Shown here in pieces: positions 34,540 to 43,364 of a DNA stretch of 64,000 nucleotides. The DNA comes from Flavobacteriaceae bacterium (GTDB lineage Bacteria; Bacteroidota; Bacteroidia; Flavobacteriales; Flavobacteriaceae). The position numbers and the translations under genes are program-made. How positions within the stretch are numbered: position 1 is the first letter of the stretch; every line of letters starts with the position of its first letter. The stretch covers positions 16,700 through 80,699 of the forward strand of contig JAHEKV010000006.1 of the NCBI GenBank assembly GCA_024638165.1, written 5' to 3'. The notes below the pieces were generated by a model, which was given only the letters and a program-made list of their open reading frames with translations, was not told the DNA's origin and did no database searches.

Positions 34540-35445
34540 ATGCCTAGCGTCAAAAGAAATCTTCTTACGTTTTTTAGTGTTACTCGACTCCAAAATACAC
34601 TTTTGGTAGTCCTAGCTCAATATTTGTCAGCCATTTTTATTCTCGGATCGACTTATCCAGTCGCTGATCTCTTGCAAAATCTAGAGCTCCATTTAATCGT
34701 TGGTGCAAGCTTCTTTGTGGTTACGGCCGGATATCTAATCAATCAATATTACGATCATCCTAAAGACCTTATTAATCGCCCGGTGAAAACGGTTATTGAC
34801 GGGCAGTGGTCGTTATCTTCCCTTATGCGAGGGTACTTGTTGCTTAATCTTATTGCCTTTTTAATGGCGCTTAAGGTCTCTCTTCTGGCAGCGCTTTTTT
34901 TCGTTGGATACATCACGACCATTTGGCTATACTCCCATAGAATTCGCTCTCTCTTTATTTGGGGGTCTGTGCTAAGCGCTTTTCTTGCTGTTAGCCCTAT
35001 TGTTGCTCTATTCCTTTATTACAGGCATTTTGAGCCCCGAATTTTACTTTTCGCTAGCTTCTTATTTCTACTCCTTTGGGTACTCGTTCAATTAAAAGAT
35101 TTGAACAATCTGAAGGGAGATCTCTCGAGCGGTTTACATTCACTTCCTATTCAATTAGGCGAGTCAAAAACCAGAAACATTACGGCAGGGATACTTTTGG
35201 TACTTGCCCTCTTAGGTCTTGGATTAAGTCTACGGACTGACCTTGGGCAAATGCAGCTTTACTTTAGCACCTCGGTGGCAGTTCTGGTTTTCGTAGCTAT
35301 CGAATTGATTTTCAGTTTTATGGGTGTTAGCTATCTAAAAATGCGTTTATTATTGAAATTTTGGGTGTTATTGGGTACCCTGAGCATTTTATTGTTCGAC
35401 TTGAATCGATTACATCAATTAAAAGCGTTTATTTTTGCGCTCTAA
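34540..35445 (+). CDS. UbiA-family prenyltransferase
   Basis: A 301-residue integral membrane enzyme with about eight or nine helices. The first acidic motif is NQYYDHPKD (about residues 68-76, usual NDxxDxxxD with Gln replacing one Asp). The second is LKDLNNLKGDL near residue 190. UbiA enzymes attach prenyl chains to aromatic or glycerol-phosphate acceptors. Position after the mevalonate genes fits an isoprenoid role, but the acceptor (quinone, heme O or a lipid) is not determined. Confidence 0.85.
   Translation: MPSVKRNLLTFFSVTRLQNTLLVVLAQYLSAIFILGSTYPVADLLQNLELHLIVGASFFVVTAGYLINQYYDHPKDLINRPVKTVIDGQWSLSSLMRGYLLLNLIAFLMALKVSLLAALFFVGYITTIWLYSHRIRSLFIWGSVLSAFLAVSPIVALFLYYRHFEPRILLFASFLFLLLWVLVQLKDLNNLKGDLSSGLHSLPIQLGESKTRNITAGILLVLALLGLGLSLRTDLGQMQLYFSTSVAVLVFVAIELIFSFMGVSYLKMRLLLKFWVLLGTLSILLFDLNRLHQLKAFIFAL
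35430..35437 (+). promoter_or_regulatory. Bacteroidota -7 promoter element for the pseudouridine synthase gene
   Basis: TATTTTTG matches TAnnTTTG exactly and overlaps the end of the UbiA gene. It contains the TTG at 35435, so that TTG cannot be the start on this transcript. The TTG at 35456 fits instead. Confidence 0.45.
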
Positions 35446-35455
35446 ACGAGTCACA

Positions 35456-36352
35456 TTGAACAACCGTAAACCAAAGAAAAACCCAGGAGGTCAAAGATCA
35501 GGTAAACAACGACCTTCAGAAGGACCAAAACGAGAAGGCCAACAAAGAGGAGGTCAACAAAGAGGAGGTCAACGACCCTTCAATAAGCGCCCTGTGAAGC
35601 CGGCTAATAGTGAGCCTAAGAAGGCAGATGATGGAAGCATGCGATTGAACCGTTTCATTGCCCACGCAGGTATCTGTTCGAGACGTGAGGCAGATACATT
35701 TATTACCGCTGGCAGCGTAGAGGTGAATGGCAAGGTGGTTAGCGAAATGGGATACAAGGTAATGCCTGGTGATATCGTTAAATTTGATGGCCGACTACTG
35801 ACTCCAGAAAAGATGGAGTACGTACTCCTGAATAAACCCAAGAACTTTCTTACCACCACTGAAGACGATAAAGGACGTAAAACGGTCATGGATCTAGTTA
35901 GTAATGCAAGCAAGAGTCGTCTTTTGCCTGTAGGTCGATTAGATCGCACGACGACGGGTTTGTTGCTTTTTACTAACGATGGTGAGATGGCAGCGAAGCT
36001 TACTCATCCGCGCTATGCCGTCAGAAAAATTTACCACGTTGTATTAGACCGTGCTTTAAAGGTGAGTGATTTACAACAAATCGAGAAGGGAGTTGAACTA
36101 GAAGATGGCTCAATAAGCGTTGATGCTATTTCTTACATCGCTGGGGCAACTAAGCGTGAAGTGGGGCTTGAAATTCACTCTGGAAGAAACCGTATCGTTC
36201 GCAGAATTTTTGAACACTTGGGTTATGAAGTTTCAAAACTCGACCGAGTAATGTTTGCGGGACTTACTAAAAAAGACCTTCCTCGCGGGCAGTGGAGAGC
36301 TCTTGACGCTAAAGAAGTTTCTTTTCTAAAAATGATCGGAAAGAGAAGCTAG
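35456..36352 (+). CDS. 23S rRNA pseudouridine synthase, RluB/RsuA family
   Basis: About 298 residues. The first 60 are low-complexity, Arg/Gly/Gln-rich and basic. An S4 domain follows (MRLNRFIAHAGICSRREAD). The catalytic domain contains GRLDRTTTGLLLFTND with the catalytic Asp, RKIYHVVLD and SGRNRIVRRIFEHLGY. The family isomerises uridine in 23S rRNA (RluB) or 16S rRNA (RsuA). The basic tail probably helps RNA binding. I chose the TTG at 35456, one of two TTG candidates, because a -7 element overlaps the earlier one. The last 44 bases overlap the convergent GT gene. Confidence 0.9.
   Translation: MNNRKPKKNPGGQRSGKQRPSEGPKREGQQRGGQQRGGQRPFNKRPVKPANSEPKKADDGSMRLNRFIAHAGICSRREADTFITAGSVEVNGKVVSEMGYKVMPGDIVKFDGRLLTPEKMEYVLLNKPKNFLTTTEDDKGRKTVMDLVSNASKSRLLPVGRLDRTTTGLLLFTNDGEMAAKLTHPRYAVRKIYHVVLDRALKVSDLQQIEKGVELEDGSISVDAISYIAGATKREVGLEIHSGRNRIVRRIFEHLGYEVSKLDRVMFAGLTKKDLPRGQWRALDAKEVSFLKMIGKRS
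35537..35575 (+). repeat. 15-base tandem repeat in the basic N-terminal tail of the pseudouridine synthase
   Basis: Unit GGTCAACAAAGAGGA is repeated about 2.6 times (first copy has one C for T). It encodes GQQRG-type repeats and could vary in copy number. Confidence 0.85.
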
Positions 36353-37589
36353 TAAGTGATATTACTACGGGGATAAACTGAAGAGCGACAATCCATAAAG
36401 GCAGTTCGACAGGACTCATTGTATAAGCTACATAACTTGAAATAATGGTAAGCGACCAAAGAATTGCTGACGGGTGTTTGCTAATTGCCCCGAGCGCGAT
36501 CAGGGTAATGAGATACCATGGATGAATGGTTGGCGCAGTCAGAAGATAGATTAGTAGAAGCAAGTAGCTTTTGTCAATAACCTTTGAAAAACAGTCAGAT
36601 TCCCAGGTAAATTTTAGAGCAAGAGCTAAAATGGCAAATGAATGCGCTTTGCCGTAAAACCGAATCATTTGCCAATCTTGAACCCCAAATAGCACGCCCA
36701 ATTCTTTAAGGATTCGATAGATACCCGCATTGAATTCAAAATTCGAAAACCATAAACCCACACTCTCACTATAGGTAGTGAAGAGCCATGGGTCTAGGAA
36801 AGGAGTGGTGAAGAGGGCGAGGGTTATTAGGAATCCAAACACCATAATTTTCAGTTGCTTTTGCTTTACTACTTTAAGAAGTAAAGGAGCGAACATTAGT
36901 GGTATCAGTTTTAAAAGTACAGATGCAGCTAACGCAACCGAAGATCTAAAGTAGTTCTCTTGCTTAAAATGATAAAGGCCTAGAACTAGGAATGCGACCA
37001 TCACCGGCTCAAAATGAAGGTTGCCCACCCCTTCTAGAATAACCAATGGAGACAGCCAATAGGTTAGCCCCCAAGTCTGCGAGCTTAGTTTAGTCAGTAT
37101 TTTAAAGGTGATTAGATCAGCTAGCAAGAGTACAAGTCGGTAGGTGAGCATTGGCTTTGTTGAAAGAACCCCTAGAGCAAACAGCAGCTGATTAATCATC
37201 GGATAGTTCGTGTAGTGACCGGCACTCATTGAGCCCATCCCAGAATATAAATATTCCCACTGACTAAATATTTCGATGAGTTCGTCGGGAAGATAGAGGT
37301 AAGGGTTGATACCATGCGATAATAGGTTTCCGTCCCAAATGAATCGAAAATAGTCTTGTGAAAGAAGGGGTGTGTAGCCGATAAGTACAAACCGAAAACA
37401 GAGACCAATAAGAATCCATCCTAGGTGCGTAGTTTTCAATTTCAGTAAGCCGATATAGCTGATAAAAAGAAGGCTAAATAGACCAATCAACATGAAGACT
37501 TCTGATCGTTCTATCTGAGCTAAGAAATAATATCCTATAAGAGATAGTGGTACAAGAATATAGATGCTATATCGTCTTAGGCTTTGCAT
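36309..37589 (-). CDS. Polytopic membrane glycosyltransferase (GT87/GT-C-like)
   Basis: About 426 residues with ten or more transmembrane helices. The first extracytoplasmic loop has LLSQDYFRFIWDGNLLSHGINPYLY, the Asp-rich loop of GT-C enzymes that use polyprenyl-phosphate sugars (in blocks). LEGVGNLHFEPVMVAFLVL and KLIPLMFAPLLL are consistent with the GT87/mannosyltransferase group. The ATG at 37589 was chosen over the frame start at 37652, since it starts just before the first helix. It is the last gene of the arsenosugar-type operon; whether its product is part of that pathway is inference. Confidence 0.75.
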   Translation of the reverse strand: MQSLRRYSIYILVPLSLIGYYFLAQIERSEVFMLIGLFSLLFISYIGLLKLKTTHLGWILIGLCFRFVLIGYTPLLSQDYFRFIWDGNLLSHGINPYLYLPDELIEIFSQWEYLYSGMGSMSAGHYTNYPMINQLLFALGVLSTKPMLTYRLVLLLADLITFKILTKLSSQTWGLTYWLSPLVILEGVGNLHFEPVMVAFLVLGLYHFKQENYFRSSVALAASVLLKLIPLMFAPLLLKVVKQKQLKIMVFGFLITLALFTTPFLDPWLFTTYSESVGLWFSNFEFNAGIYRILKELGVLFGVQDWQMIRFYGKAHSFAILALALKFTWESDCFSKVIDKSYLLLLIYLLTAPTIHPWYLITLIALGAISKHPSAILWSLTIISSYVAYTMSPVELPLWIVALQFIPVVISLTSFSFRSFLEKKLL

Positions 37590-39001
37590 GCGTGTGAAAA
37601 ACTTAAAAGATAGCCTATTCCACCGACGAGATGTATTCCTAACATCGGCCAAAATCCAATTTTCAGATCAACTACAACTGCTGCAAAGAACAGAAGGGAA
37701 ATGAGTAATTCGATATAGGGTGGCCGATACTTTTTTGAAGTTGTGCTTCCTTTTTTTGGAGTTCTTTCAAAAGGTGATTTCATCCCGATAAGACCTTCAA
37801 GTACCGCTTTACCATGATGCCAACCCAGCCCAGTGGTGTAAAAAATATAGGTAAGGAATAAGCGGGTAAATTTTAGGCTATTAAAACCGAATGTAGATTT
37901 GGAATATGCCTTGTAAAAACAAATGAAAAGAATCAGCGTATTGATACTTAGTGCTACCTGAATGAAGGTCCAAAAGAGAGTGCTCTCGGCCAGTTCGCCT
38001 GAAGTCTTCAGAAGCAAACCAAACAAGCTCAAAAGGAAAAGACCTAGAGAGGCCAGATAAAAACTAGATCCCGATAAGTGAAATAACGCGAAGAGTTTTT
38101 GTGAAAAACTTAAGTCTGATTGAAGAATGGGAAAGAATAATTTCTTGAGTGTTTCCGCGCCACCTTTATTCCATCTTCTTTGTTGTGTTCGATAGGCGCT
38201 AGCGGTATGGGGGAGCTCAGAGTCTAAAGAATTCTCATTAAGATATACCAAGCGGTATTTTTTTAATTGAATCCGATATGACAAGTCGATGTCTTCGGTT
38301 AAGGTGTCACCACTCCATCCTCCTGAATCTTCTATAGCTGATCTTCTAAGAATACCAGCTGTTCCATTAAAATTGCTTAAATACCGATAGTTATAACGTG
38401 CATGATGTTCGTTTCTAAAATGAACCTCTAAGGGTAAGGCCTGCATCTGGGTGAACCAACTTTCATCTAGGTTGAAGTAGCTCCACCTGAATTGTACGAT
38501 ACCCACCTTGGGGTCTTTAAATGGGGTGAGCCCCTTTTCTAACCAATTCGGTGCACTCCTAAAATCGGCGTCTAGAATGGCGACAAATTCTGAGTCTGTT
38601 TTGACCAGACCTTCTCGAAGCGCACCAGCTTTGAATTCACTGCGATGGGCTCGCCACAAGTACTCTGCCTTGAAGCCATTCTTTTGTAATTGTTCTGCCC
38701 AAATTTTGGCTAAAGTACGTGACCCCTTATCGGTTGAATCGTCAAGAATCTGTATTTGTAACTGTTCTTTCGGATAAGTTAAGTCAAGGATCGACCTAAA
38801 CGTTTCATCAATCGTATCGCCTTCATTAAATAAGGGTATTTGAAGAACTACCGTTGGGTGCTCTTTTAAGCTTGCCCCCTCCTTTTTTGATTGGCTTCGA
38901 GAAGATAGGATGGCTAAGTATCCTTGATAAAATGAATAGATACTGAGCATCAATACGCATAAGCTTAAGGCGATTTGCCAGGTAAGAACTAGTGCGCTCA
39001 T
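37577..39001 (-). CDS. Membrane GT2 glycosyltransferase (cellulose/mannan-synthase-like)
   Basis: A 474-residue processive-type GT2 with a transmembrane helix at the N-terminus. The cytosolic GT-A domain has QIPLFNEGDTIDETFRSIL, ILDDSTDKGS, AILDADFRSAPNWLEK, GDTLTEDIDLSYR (TED) and the QQRRWNKGG acceptor motif. Three or four helices follow. This QxxRW layout is the cellulose synthase/CslA (glucomannan synthase) type. The ATG at 39001 gives an ATGA overlap with the upstream GT2 gene. Product sugar is unknown. Confidence 0.88.
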   Translation of the reverse strand: MSALVLTWQIALSLCVLMLSIYSFYQGYLAILSSRSQSKKEGASLKEHPTVVLQIPLFNEGDTIDETFRSILDLTYPKEQLQIQILDDSTDKGSRTLAKIWAEQLQKNGFKAEYLWRAHRSEFKAGALREGLVKTDSEFVAILDADFRSAPNWLEKGLTPFKDPKVGIVQFRWSYFNLDESWFTQMQALPLEVHFRNEHHARYNYRYLSNFNGTAGILRRSAIEDSGGWSGDTLTEDIDLSYRIQLKKYRLVYLNENSLDSELPHTASAYRTQQRRWNKGGAETLKKLFFPILQSDLSFSQKLFALFHLSGSSFYLASLGLFLLSLFGLLLKTSGELAESTLFWTFIQVALSINTLILFICFYKAYSKSTFGFNSLKFTRLFLTYIFYTTGLGWHHGKAVLEGLIGMKSPFERTPKKGSTTSKKYRPPYIELLISLLFFAAVVVDLKIGFWPMLGIHLVGGIGYLLSFSHACKA

Positions 39002-39684
39002 TTTTGGAAGGCGTAAATGAAGATCCAACCGAGTATTTTGTATCCGGCCATGATTGTTCCTTTAAGGGTGCCAGAAACTTTTGATTCACCGATACGTGGA
39101 CGATAATTAACGGGTACTTCGGTATACCTCAATTGATGCTTTAAGGCTTTGAGCTGCATTTCAACCGTCCATCCGTAAGTTTTATCCTGCATCTTTAGTC
39201 GATCTAAGGCATCGAAGCTTATAGCTCTAAAAGGTCCAAGATCGGTATACTTCCCGCCATAAAATAGTGCCATTAAACGAGTAGCAAGCGCGTTGCCGAA
39301 TCGTTGTTGAGGGGTGAGGGCTCCTTTTTGTAGTAAAGGATTATTCCGAGTGCCGATCACTAGATCGTGATCTCCCTTTTCGATAGGAGCTACCAGTGCG
39401 GTTAGTTCTTCGGGGTAATCCGAATAATCACCATCTAAGAAAACAATGATATCTCCATCTTGTTGTTTGTCTTTCAGATAAGTGATTCCTTTGAGACAGG
39501 CATAACCATAGCCCGCTCGAGTTTCTGAAAGTACGGTAGCCCCAGCCTTTTTTGCCATCTCTGAAGTTCGATCTGTCGATCCATTATCAACCACCACTAC
39601 TTCGGCTACCGATTTAGGTATCTCTACAATAACCTTGGCAATTGCGTCTTCTTCGTTCAGTGCAGGGATAATTACATAAATCAT
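38998..39684 (-). CDS. GT2 glycosyltransferase (polyprenyl-phosphate sugar synthase-like)
   Basis: A 228-residue GT2. VIIPALNEEDAIAKVI is the N-terminal strand, VVVDNGSTDRTSEMA the nucleotide site and VFLDGDYSDYPEEL the DxD region. It resembles UDP-glucose:polyprenyl-phosphate or DPM-type synthases. The frame start at 39744 lies inside the upstream gene; the ATG at 39684 overlaps its stop by 4 bases. Together with the membrane GTs it could supply polyprenyl-linked sugar to the GT-C enzyme. Confidence 0.88.
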   Translation of the reverse strand: MIYVIIPALNEEDAIAKVIVEIPKSVAEVVVVDNGSTDRTSEMAKKAGATVLSETRAGYGYACLKGITYLKDKQQDGDIIVFLDGDYSDYPEELTALVAPIEKGDHDLVIGTRNNPLLQKGALTPQQRFGNALATRLMALFYGGKYTDLGPFRAISFDALDRLKMQDKTYGWTVEMQLKALKHQLRYTEVPVNYRPRIGESKVSGTLKGTIMAGYKILGWIFIYAFQK

Positions 39685-41120
39685 GATTCTAGTCGAAGTA
39701 CCCCTCTCGGACAAACGGCTGAGCAGATTCCACATCCTACACAAGAGGCTCTTTTTATAGGTTCTTCACGTTGGGCATATGCACGCACATCTATCCCCAT
39801 TTCGCAGTAAGCGGAGCAATTTCCGCAAGAGATACACTGTCCGCCATTGGTGCTGATTTGAAATTTAGAGAAGAGCTTTTGCTGAATTCCTAAAATTGCG
39901 GCCATCGGACATCCGAATCGACACCATACTCTGTTACCTAGAATCGGATAAAACCCCGTTCCAATCACCCCAGAAAAGATACTGCCGATGAAAAACCCGT
40001 AGGCTGAGCGAATCTGATACGAGGGTATAAAGAGTACCCGATCACTTTCGCTGAAAAAGAAAAACCCTAGAAGTAGAAGAATTACTGAGCTGATTGCAAT
40101 AGCTGAAGATTGGGCATCTTTCGCCAGCCAATCTTTGCGCTTCCATAAAATCAATCCCACCACGAGACTAAAAAGCAAGCTGACTGAAATGAGAAAGATT
40201 TTAGGTCCTAACAAATAAGAATCAGGAGCTTGTAAGAGATAGCTATAAACTACCCCAACGGTACTGATGAATACCCAGGCTAGAATAAGATGAATCATCC
40301 ATCTTTCGAGTTTCCATGCTCGAAGACTCTTATCGCTCAATTGTCTAAAGGGATCTCCTGCAGTCTCAGCAAGTCCACCGCATCCACAAACCCAAGAGCA
40401 ATACCATCTTTTACCAAATTTATAGGTCAGAATAGGCGTTATAATCAGCGTGCTAAGAATACCGAAGATCAAAAGTATAGTTCCTAGGCTGCCGTTTTGT
40501 AGAAATCCATCTAATTGGTAGCCGTCGAACAGGTAATAATTCAAAGGCCAAATACTTTTCAAATCGTAATAGGGCAGGTCTCCATTCAATCGAGCCATAA
40601 TCTCCGGTATCAGAAACGCGAAAATCGTTTGAAAAAAGATGACGCTGTAGGTTCGGTATTTTTGGTATTTGGAGTGTTTGTATTTTATGATAAACTTAAT
40701 TCCGAAGAGTACGATAGCGAGAGTATAAAGCACTCCATATACGAACCATTGCGAAGCTTTTTTCCCGCTCAATCCCTCGCTTAAAGGGTCGAATAGCCGA
40801 ATAAGTCCCTCCAAGTGTTCAGGATAAAAGTAGAGGGTAACATAAAACGCGGTTAAAATTACTCCGACTACCCAAGCAACAATACCTCTCGAGGTTAGTG
40901 ATTGGTGCCAAACCCCATTGTTTTTAATACCTGCGGGTAAGCCTGAATAGCTAGAAAAAGTATAGCCGATAACTCCAATACTGATGAGTCCTAGACCGAT
41001 AAAAAGTCCTGTTGACTTGAGGAAAGAGGCAGTAAACCCCGCAAGGATTAAAACCGCTAGGCCAGACAGCCCCATATAGGTAAATACCTTTTGTATGCTA
41101 GTGGTTCTGTACGAATGCAT
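39681..41120 (-). CDS. Membrane-bound 4Fe-4S polyferredoxin-type protein
   Basis: About 479 residues with roughly ten transmembrane helices. It has cytoplasmic-type Cys pairs (WYCSWVCGCGGL and WCRFGCPM) and a C-terminal domain with two 4Fe-4S sites: CISCGNCSAYC and CVGCGICSAVCP. This matches NapH/NosR/RnfE-type electron-transfer proteins that pass electrons across or along the membrane. The start is uncertain: ATG 41120 overlaps the upstream gene by 23 bases, and ATG 41075 is a second option. It lies between the FAD oxidoreductase and GT2 genes. A role supplying electrons to arsenic chemistry is inference. Confidence 0.82.
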   Translation of the reverse strand: MHSYRTTSIQKVFTYMGLSGLAVLILAGFTASFLKSTGLFIGLGLISIGVIGYTFSSYSGLPAGIKNNGVWHQSLTSRGIVAWVVGVILTAFYVTLYFYPEHLEGLIRLFDPLSEGLSGKKASQWFVYGVLYTLAIVLFGIKFIIKYKHSKYQKYRTYSVIFFQTIFAFLIPEIMARLNGDLPYYDLKSIWPLNYYLFDGYQLDGFLQNGSLGTILLIFGILSTLIITPILTYKFGKRWYCSWVCGCGGLAETAGDPFRQLSDKSLRAWKLERWMIHLILAWVFISTVGVVYSYLLQAPDSYLLGPKIFLISVSLLFSLVVGLILWKRKDWLAKDAQSSAIAISSVILLLLGFFFFSESDRVLFIPSYQIRSAYGFFIGSIFSGVIGTGFYPILGNRVWCRFGCPMAAILGIQQKLFSKFQISTNGGQCISCGNCSAYCEMGIDVRAYAQREEPIKRASCVGCGICSAVCPRGVLRLES

Positions 41121-42399
41121 GGTTAATCTGTTTATAGTATCGATTACTAAATTCTGGATCAAAATGGGCTTCTTCTAGGCGACGAATTACTTCTTGAATG
41201 GTAATAGCTGTTTCAATCCAACTACTGACTATTCGATGATTCAGTCGAATACCAAAGGTGTTGACTCCTAAAAATGCGCCGGATGTTTTGTCATAGGCAA
41301 AGGTCATCCCTTTCTCATCGGTCTCCCAATGAAAATGTTGTTCGTTCTCCGGTTGCAATGCTTTTGGATGTACTCTGCCATAGGTTTGATATTCAAGATC
41401 GAAAAACTTTGCTGAGTTGTACCATATACCCGGGTTATATGGGGTTGGTTGGCCAGAAAAAGTCTGAGCAAGGGTTTCTCCCATCAATTTACTGGTGTAC
41501 CATACAGGTTCGATTGCTGAACGATTCGAGAGAGGATTTCTAAGTTGAGCACAGTCGCCGATAGCGTAAATCGAGGGGTCTGAGGTTTTTAGGTATTCAT
41601 CGACAAGTATCCCTTTGTCTAATTCTAATCTGCTCGTTTTTAAAAACTCAATGTTCGGACGTACGCCAGTAGTAAGTCCGACCAAATTACACGAAATCGT
41701 CTCGCCTTTTTTGGTTTGAATCGAAGCGACGCGACCGGTATCATCTGCCCTTATTTCTAGCAGCTCATCTTCTTTGATGAGATTTAAGTGATGCGATTGG
41801 ATGTGCTTTTCTACAAGCTGAGCATCAGATTCTGGTAAGTGGCTTGACCAGAAGAAGTTTTCTCTAATGATTAGGGTTGTTTTTATTTGGCGACTAAGTA
41901 GCATCTCGCAGAGTTCGATGCCAATTAATCCGCCCCCAATCACAACCGCCTCGGGACAAGCAGAAGCATTCGGAGCCCATTTTTCTAATTTTTCTAAATC
42001 GCTCAAATGGTAGAGTCCTAAGATCCCTTCAGCTTCTTGCCCATTCCAATCGTAAAAGGCAGGTTTTGAGCCTGTCGCTATTACTAGTCGATCATAGGAT
42101 AGTTGTTTTACTTCTCCTTCATTGTTTCGAAAGGATAACTCCTTGTTTTCTGGGTTTATCGATAAAACTCGGGCTTTGACTCGTTGAATGGGAGATTGGT
42201 CCCAACTTTCTCTCGAAAGGGGTTCGAGTTGCTCTTTCGTTAAATGCCCCATATAGACATACATCAGGGCGGTTCGAGAGAAGAAATAAGAACTTTCATC
42301 AGAGATCAGCGTTACTGAACCAGTTCCTTCCTTAGCTAACTGAAGGGCTAGTGTACTTCCTGCAATTCCATTGCCGATAATGACGATTTTCTCATTCAT
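41098..42399 (-). CDS. FAD/NAD(P)-dependent oxidoreductase
   Basis: A 433-residue pyridine-nucleotide-disulphide-type flavoprotein. The FAD site is IVIIGNGIAGSTLALQLAKEG (positions about 5-25, in blocks). EAVVIGGGLIGIELCEMLLS is the NAD(P) site. A GDCAQLR motif closes the FAD domain (SIYAIGDCAQ). The C-terminal part is unlike thioredoxin reductase and has no redox CxxC. It begins on the ArsM-like gene's stop (1-base overlap) and is upstream of the polyferredoxin gene, so it may feed electrons from NADH into that protein (inference). Confidence 0.85.
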   Translation of the reverse strand: MNEKIVIIGNGIAGSTLALQLAKEGTGSVTLISDESSYFFSRTALMYVYMGHLTKEQLEPLSRESWDQSPIQRVKARVLSINPENKELSFRNNEGEVKQLSYDRLVIATGSKPAFYDWNGQEAEGILGLYHLSDLEKLEKWAPNASACPEAVVIGGGLIGIELCEMLLSRQIKTTLIIRENFFWSSHLPESDAQLVEKHIQSHHLNLIKEDELLEIRADDTGRVASIQTKKGETISCNLVGLTTGVRPNIEFLKTSRLELDKGILVDEYLKTSDPSIYAIGDCAQLRNPLSNRSAIEPVWYTSKLMGETLAQTFSGQPTPYNPGIWYNSAKFFDLEYQTYGRVHPKALQPENEQHFHWETDEKGMTFAYDKTSGAFLGVNTFGIRLNHRIVSSWIETAITIQEVIRRLEEAHFDPEFSNRYYKQINHAFVQNH

Positions 42400-43364
42400 T
42401 AACAGCAGCCTCCTCCCCGGTAATGATAGGTTGACTCGCTAATGTGGATGTCGGCATCTAAACCACCTAGTTGAGCGGCCGTTTTATCGCAAACTGCGAG
42501 TGGTTGGTGTTTTAATAAAAGGTGGCCTTTATGATCGTCAAAATACTCCTCTTCTCCGTAATAAATGGCGGTTTTGCCCGTGAAAATACATGGCCCGTCT
42601 GGCGGCATCGGATCTTTAATCGCACACACTTCAACCGATTCAATATGGATTAGTTGATCGGTGGAATAATGCTTCGGATCAAGAATGCGATATGAATGCC
42701 TTGCTCTCACCTCGATAGTACCAAAGCCAGCTTCAGTAAGTGCCTTGAGGTAGTCTTTTAGTGGAATAGCTCCGCTTAAACACTCTGCCCGTAAGCGGTC
42801 ATCGTTTCGAAGTGTTTCAGACATCGGTTGTTCACAAATAGGATCACTCATAACGAGTCTACCGTGAGGTTTTAATACTCGGTACATTTCTGAAATGGCC
42901 TTTTTAAGATCCTCTGCTTTGAAAATATTAAAGAGGCAATTTTGTGCGGCAATATCGACAGATTCATCTTCAATAGGTAGGTTTAGCGCATCGCCCTTTT
43001 TGAGCTCGATAAAATCACGCTCAAACCACTCATTTTCTTTCTCAGCCACTAAGAGATTCTCTTCTGCCGCTTGAAGCATTCTGTCGACTGAATCTACCCC
43101 GATGATATTCCCCTTTTCTCTAGAGAAGTACGCAAATTGAAGTAGTTCCATAGCTCCGCCTACACCTACATAGAGTATTTTAGGATTGCCTACCAAATCA
43201 GAAGCCGAAACCGTTGTCCCGCAGCCGTAGTTCATTTCTTGCATCCGTTTAGGAATCGACAATCCAGGAAACTGCCATATCGGGCTAGTGGTACAGCACA
43301 AGCCTATCTCAGGGGTTTCAGCAGCTTTTGTGTACAAATCATGTGTGGCCTCTAGATAACTCAT
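42399..43364 (-). CDS. arsM: ArsM-like arsenite S-adenosylmethionine methyltransferase
   Basis: A 321-residue class I SAM methyltransferase. The SAM loop is ILYVGVGGAMELLQFAYFS (about residues 63-81), with IIGVDSVDRMLQAAEENL next and QNCLFNIF as motif IV. Cysteines that can bind arsenic are at GLCCTTS, MNYGCGTT and the terminal GGGCC. This layout fits the ArsM of arsenosugar-synthesis clusters rather than the MerR-linked detoxification ArsM. It methylates trivalent arsenic using SAM. A purine nucleoside phosphorylase precedes it and a TIGR04282-like transferase lies further upstream. The arsenosugar ArsM call is by motif memory, not search. Confidence 0.82.
   Translation of the reverse strand: MSYLEATHDLYTKAAETPEIGLCCTTSPIWQFPGLSIPKRMQEMNYGCGTTVSASDLVGNPKILYVGVGGAMELLQFAYFSREKGNIIGVDSVDRMLQAAEENLLVAEKENEWFERDFIELKKGDALNLPIEDESVDIAAQNCLFNIFKAEDLKKAISEMYRVLKPHGRLVMSDPICEQPMSETLRNDDRLRAECLSGAIPLKDYLKALTEAGFGTIEVRARHSYRILDPKHYSTDQLIHIESVEVCAIKDPMPPDGPCIFTGKTAIYYGEEEYFDDHKGHLLLKHQPLAVCDKTAAQLGGLDADIHISESTYHYRGGGCC

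Noticed and set aside
40515..40784. Plus-strand open frame inside the polyferredoxin gene
   Set aside because: Composition and position show it is an antisense shadow of a real gene.
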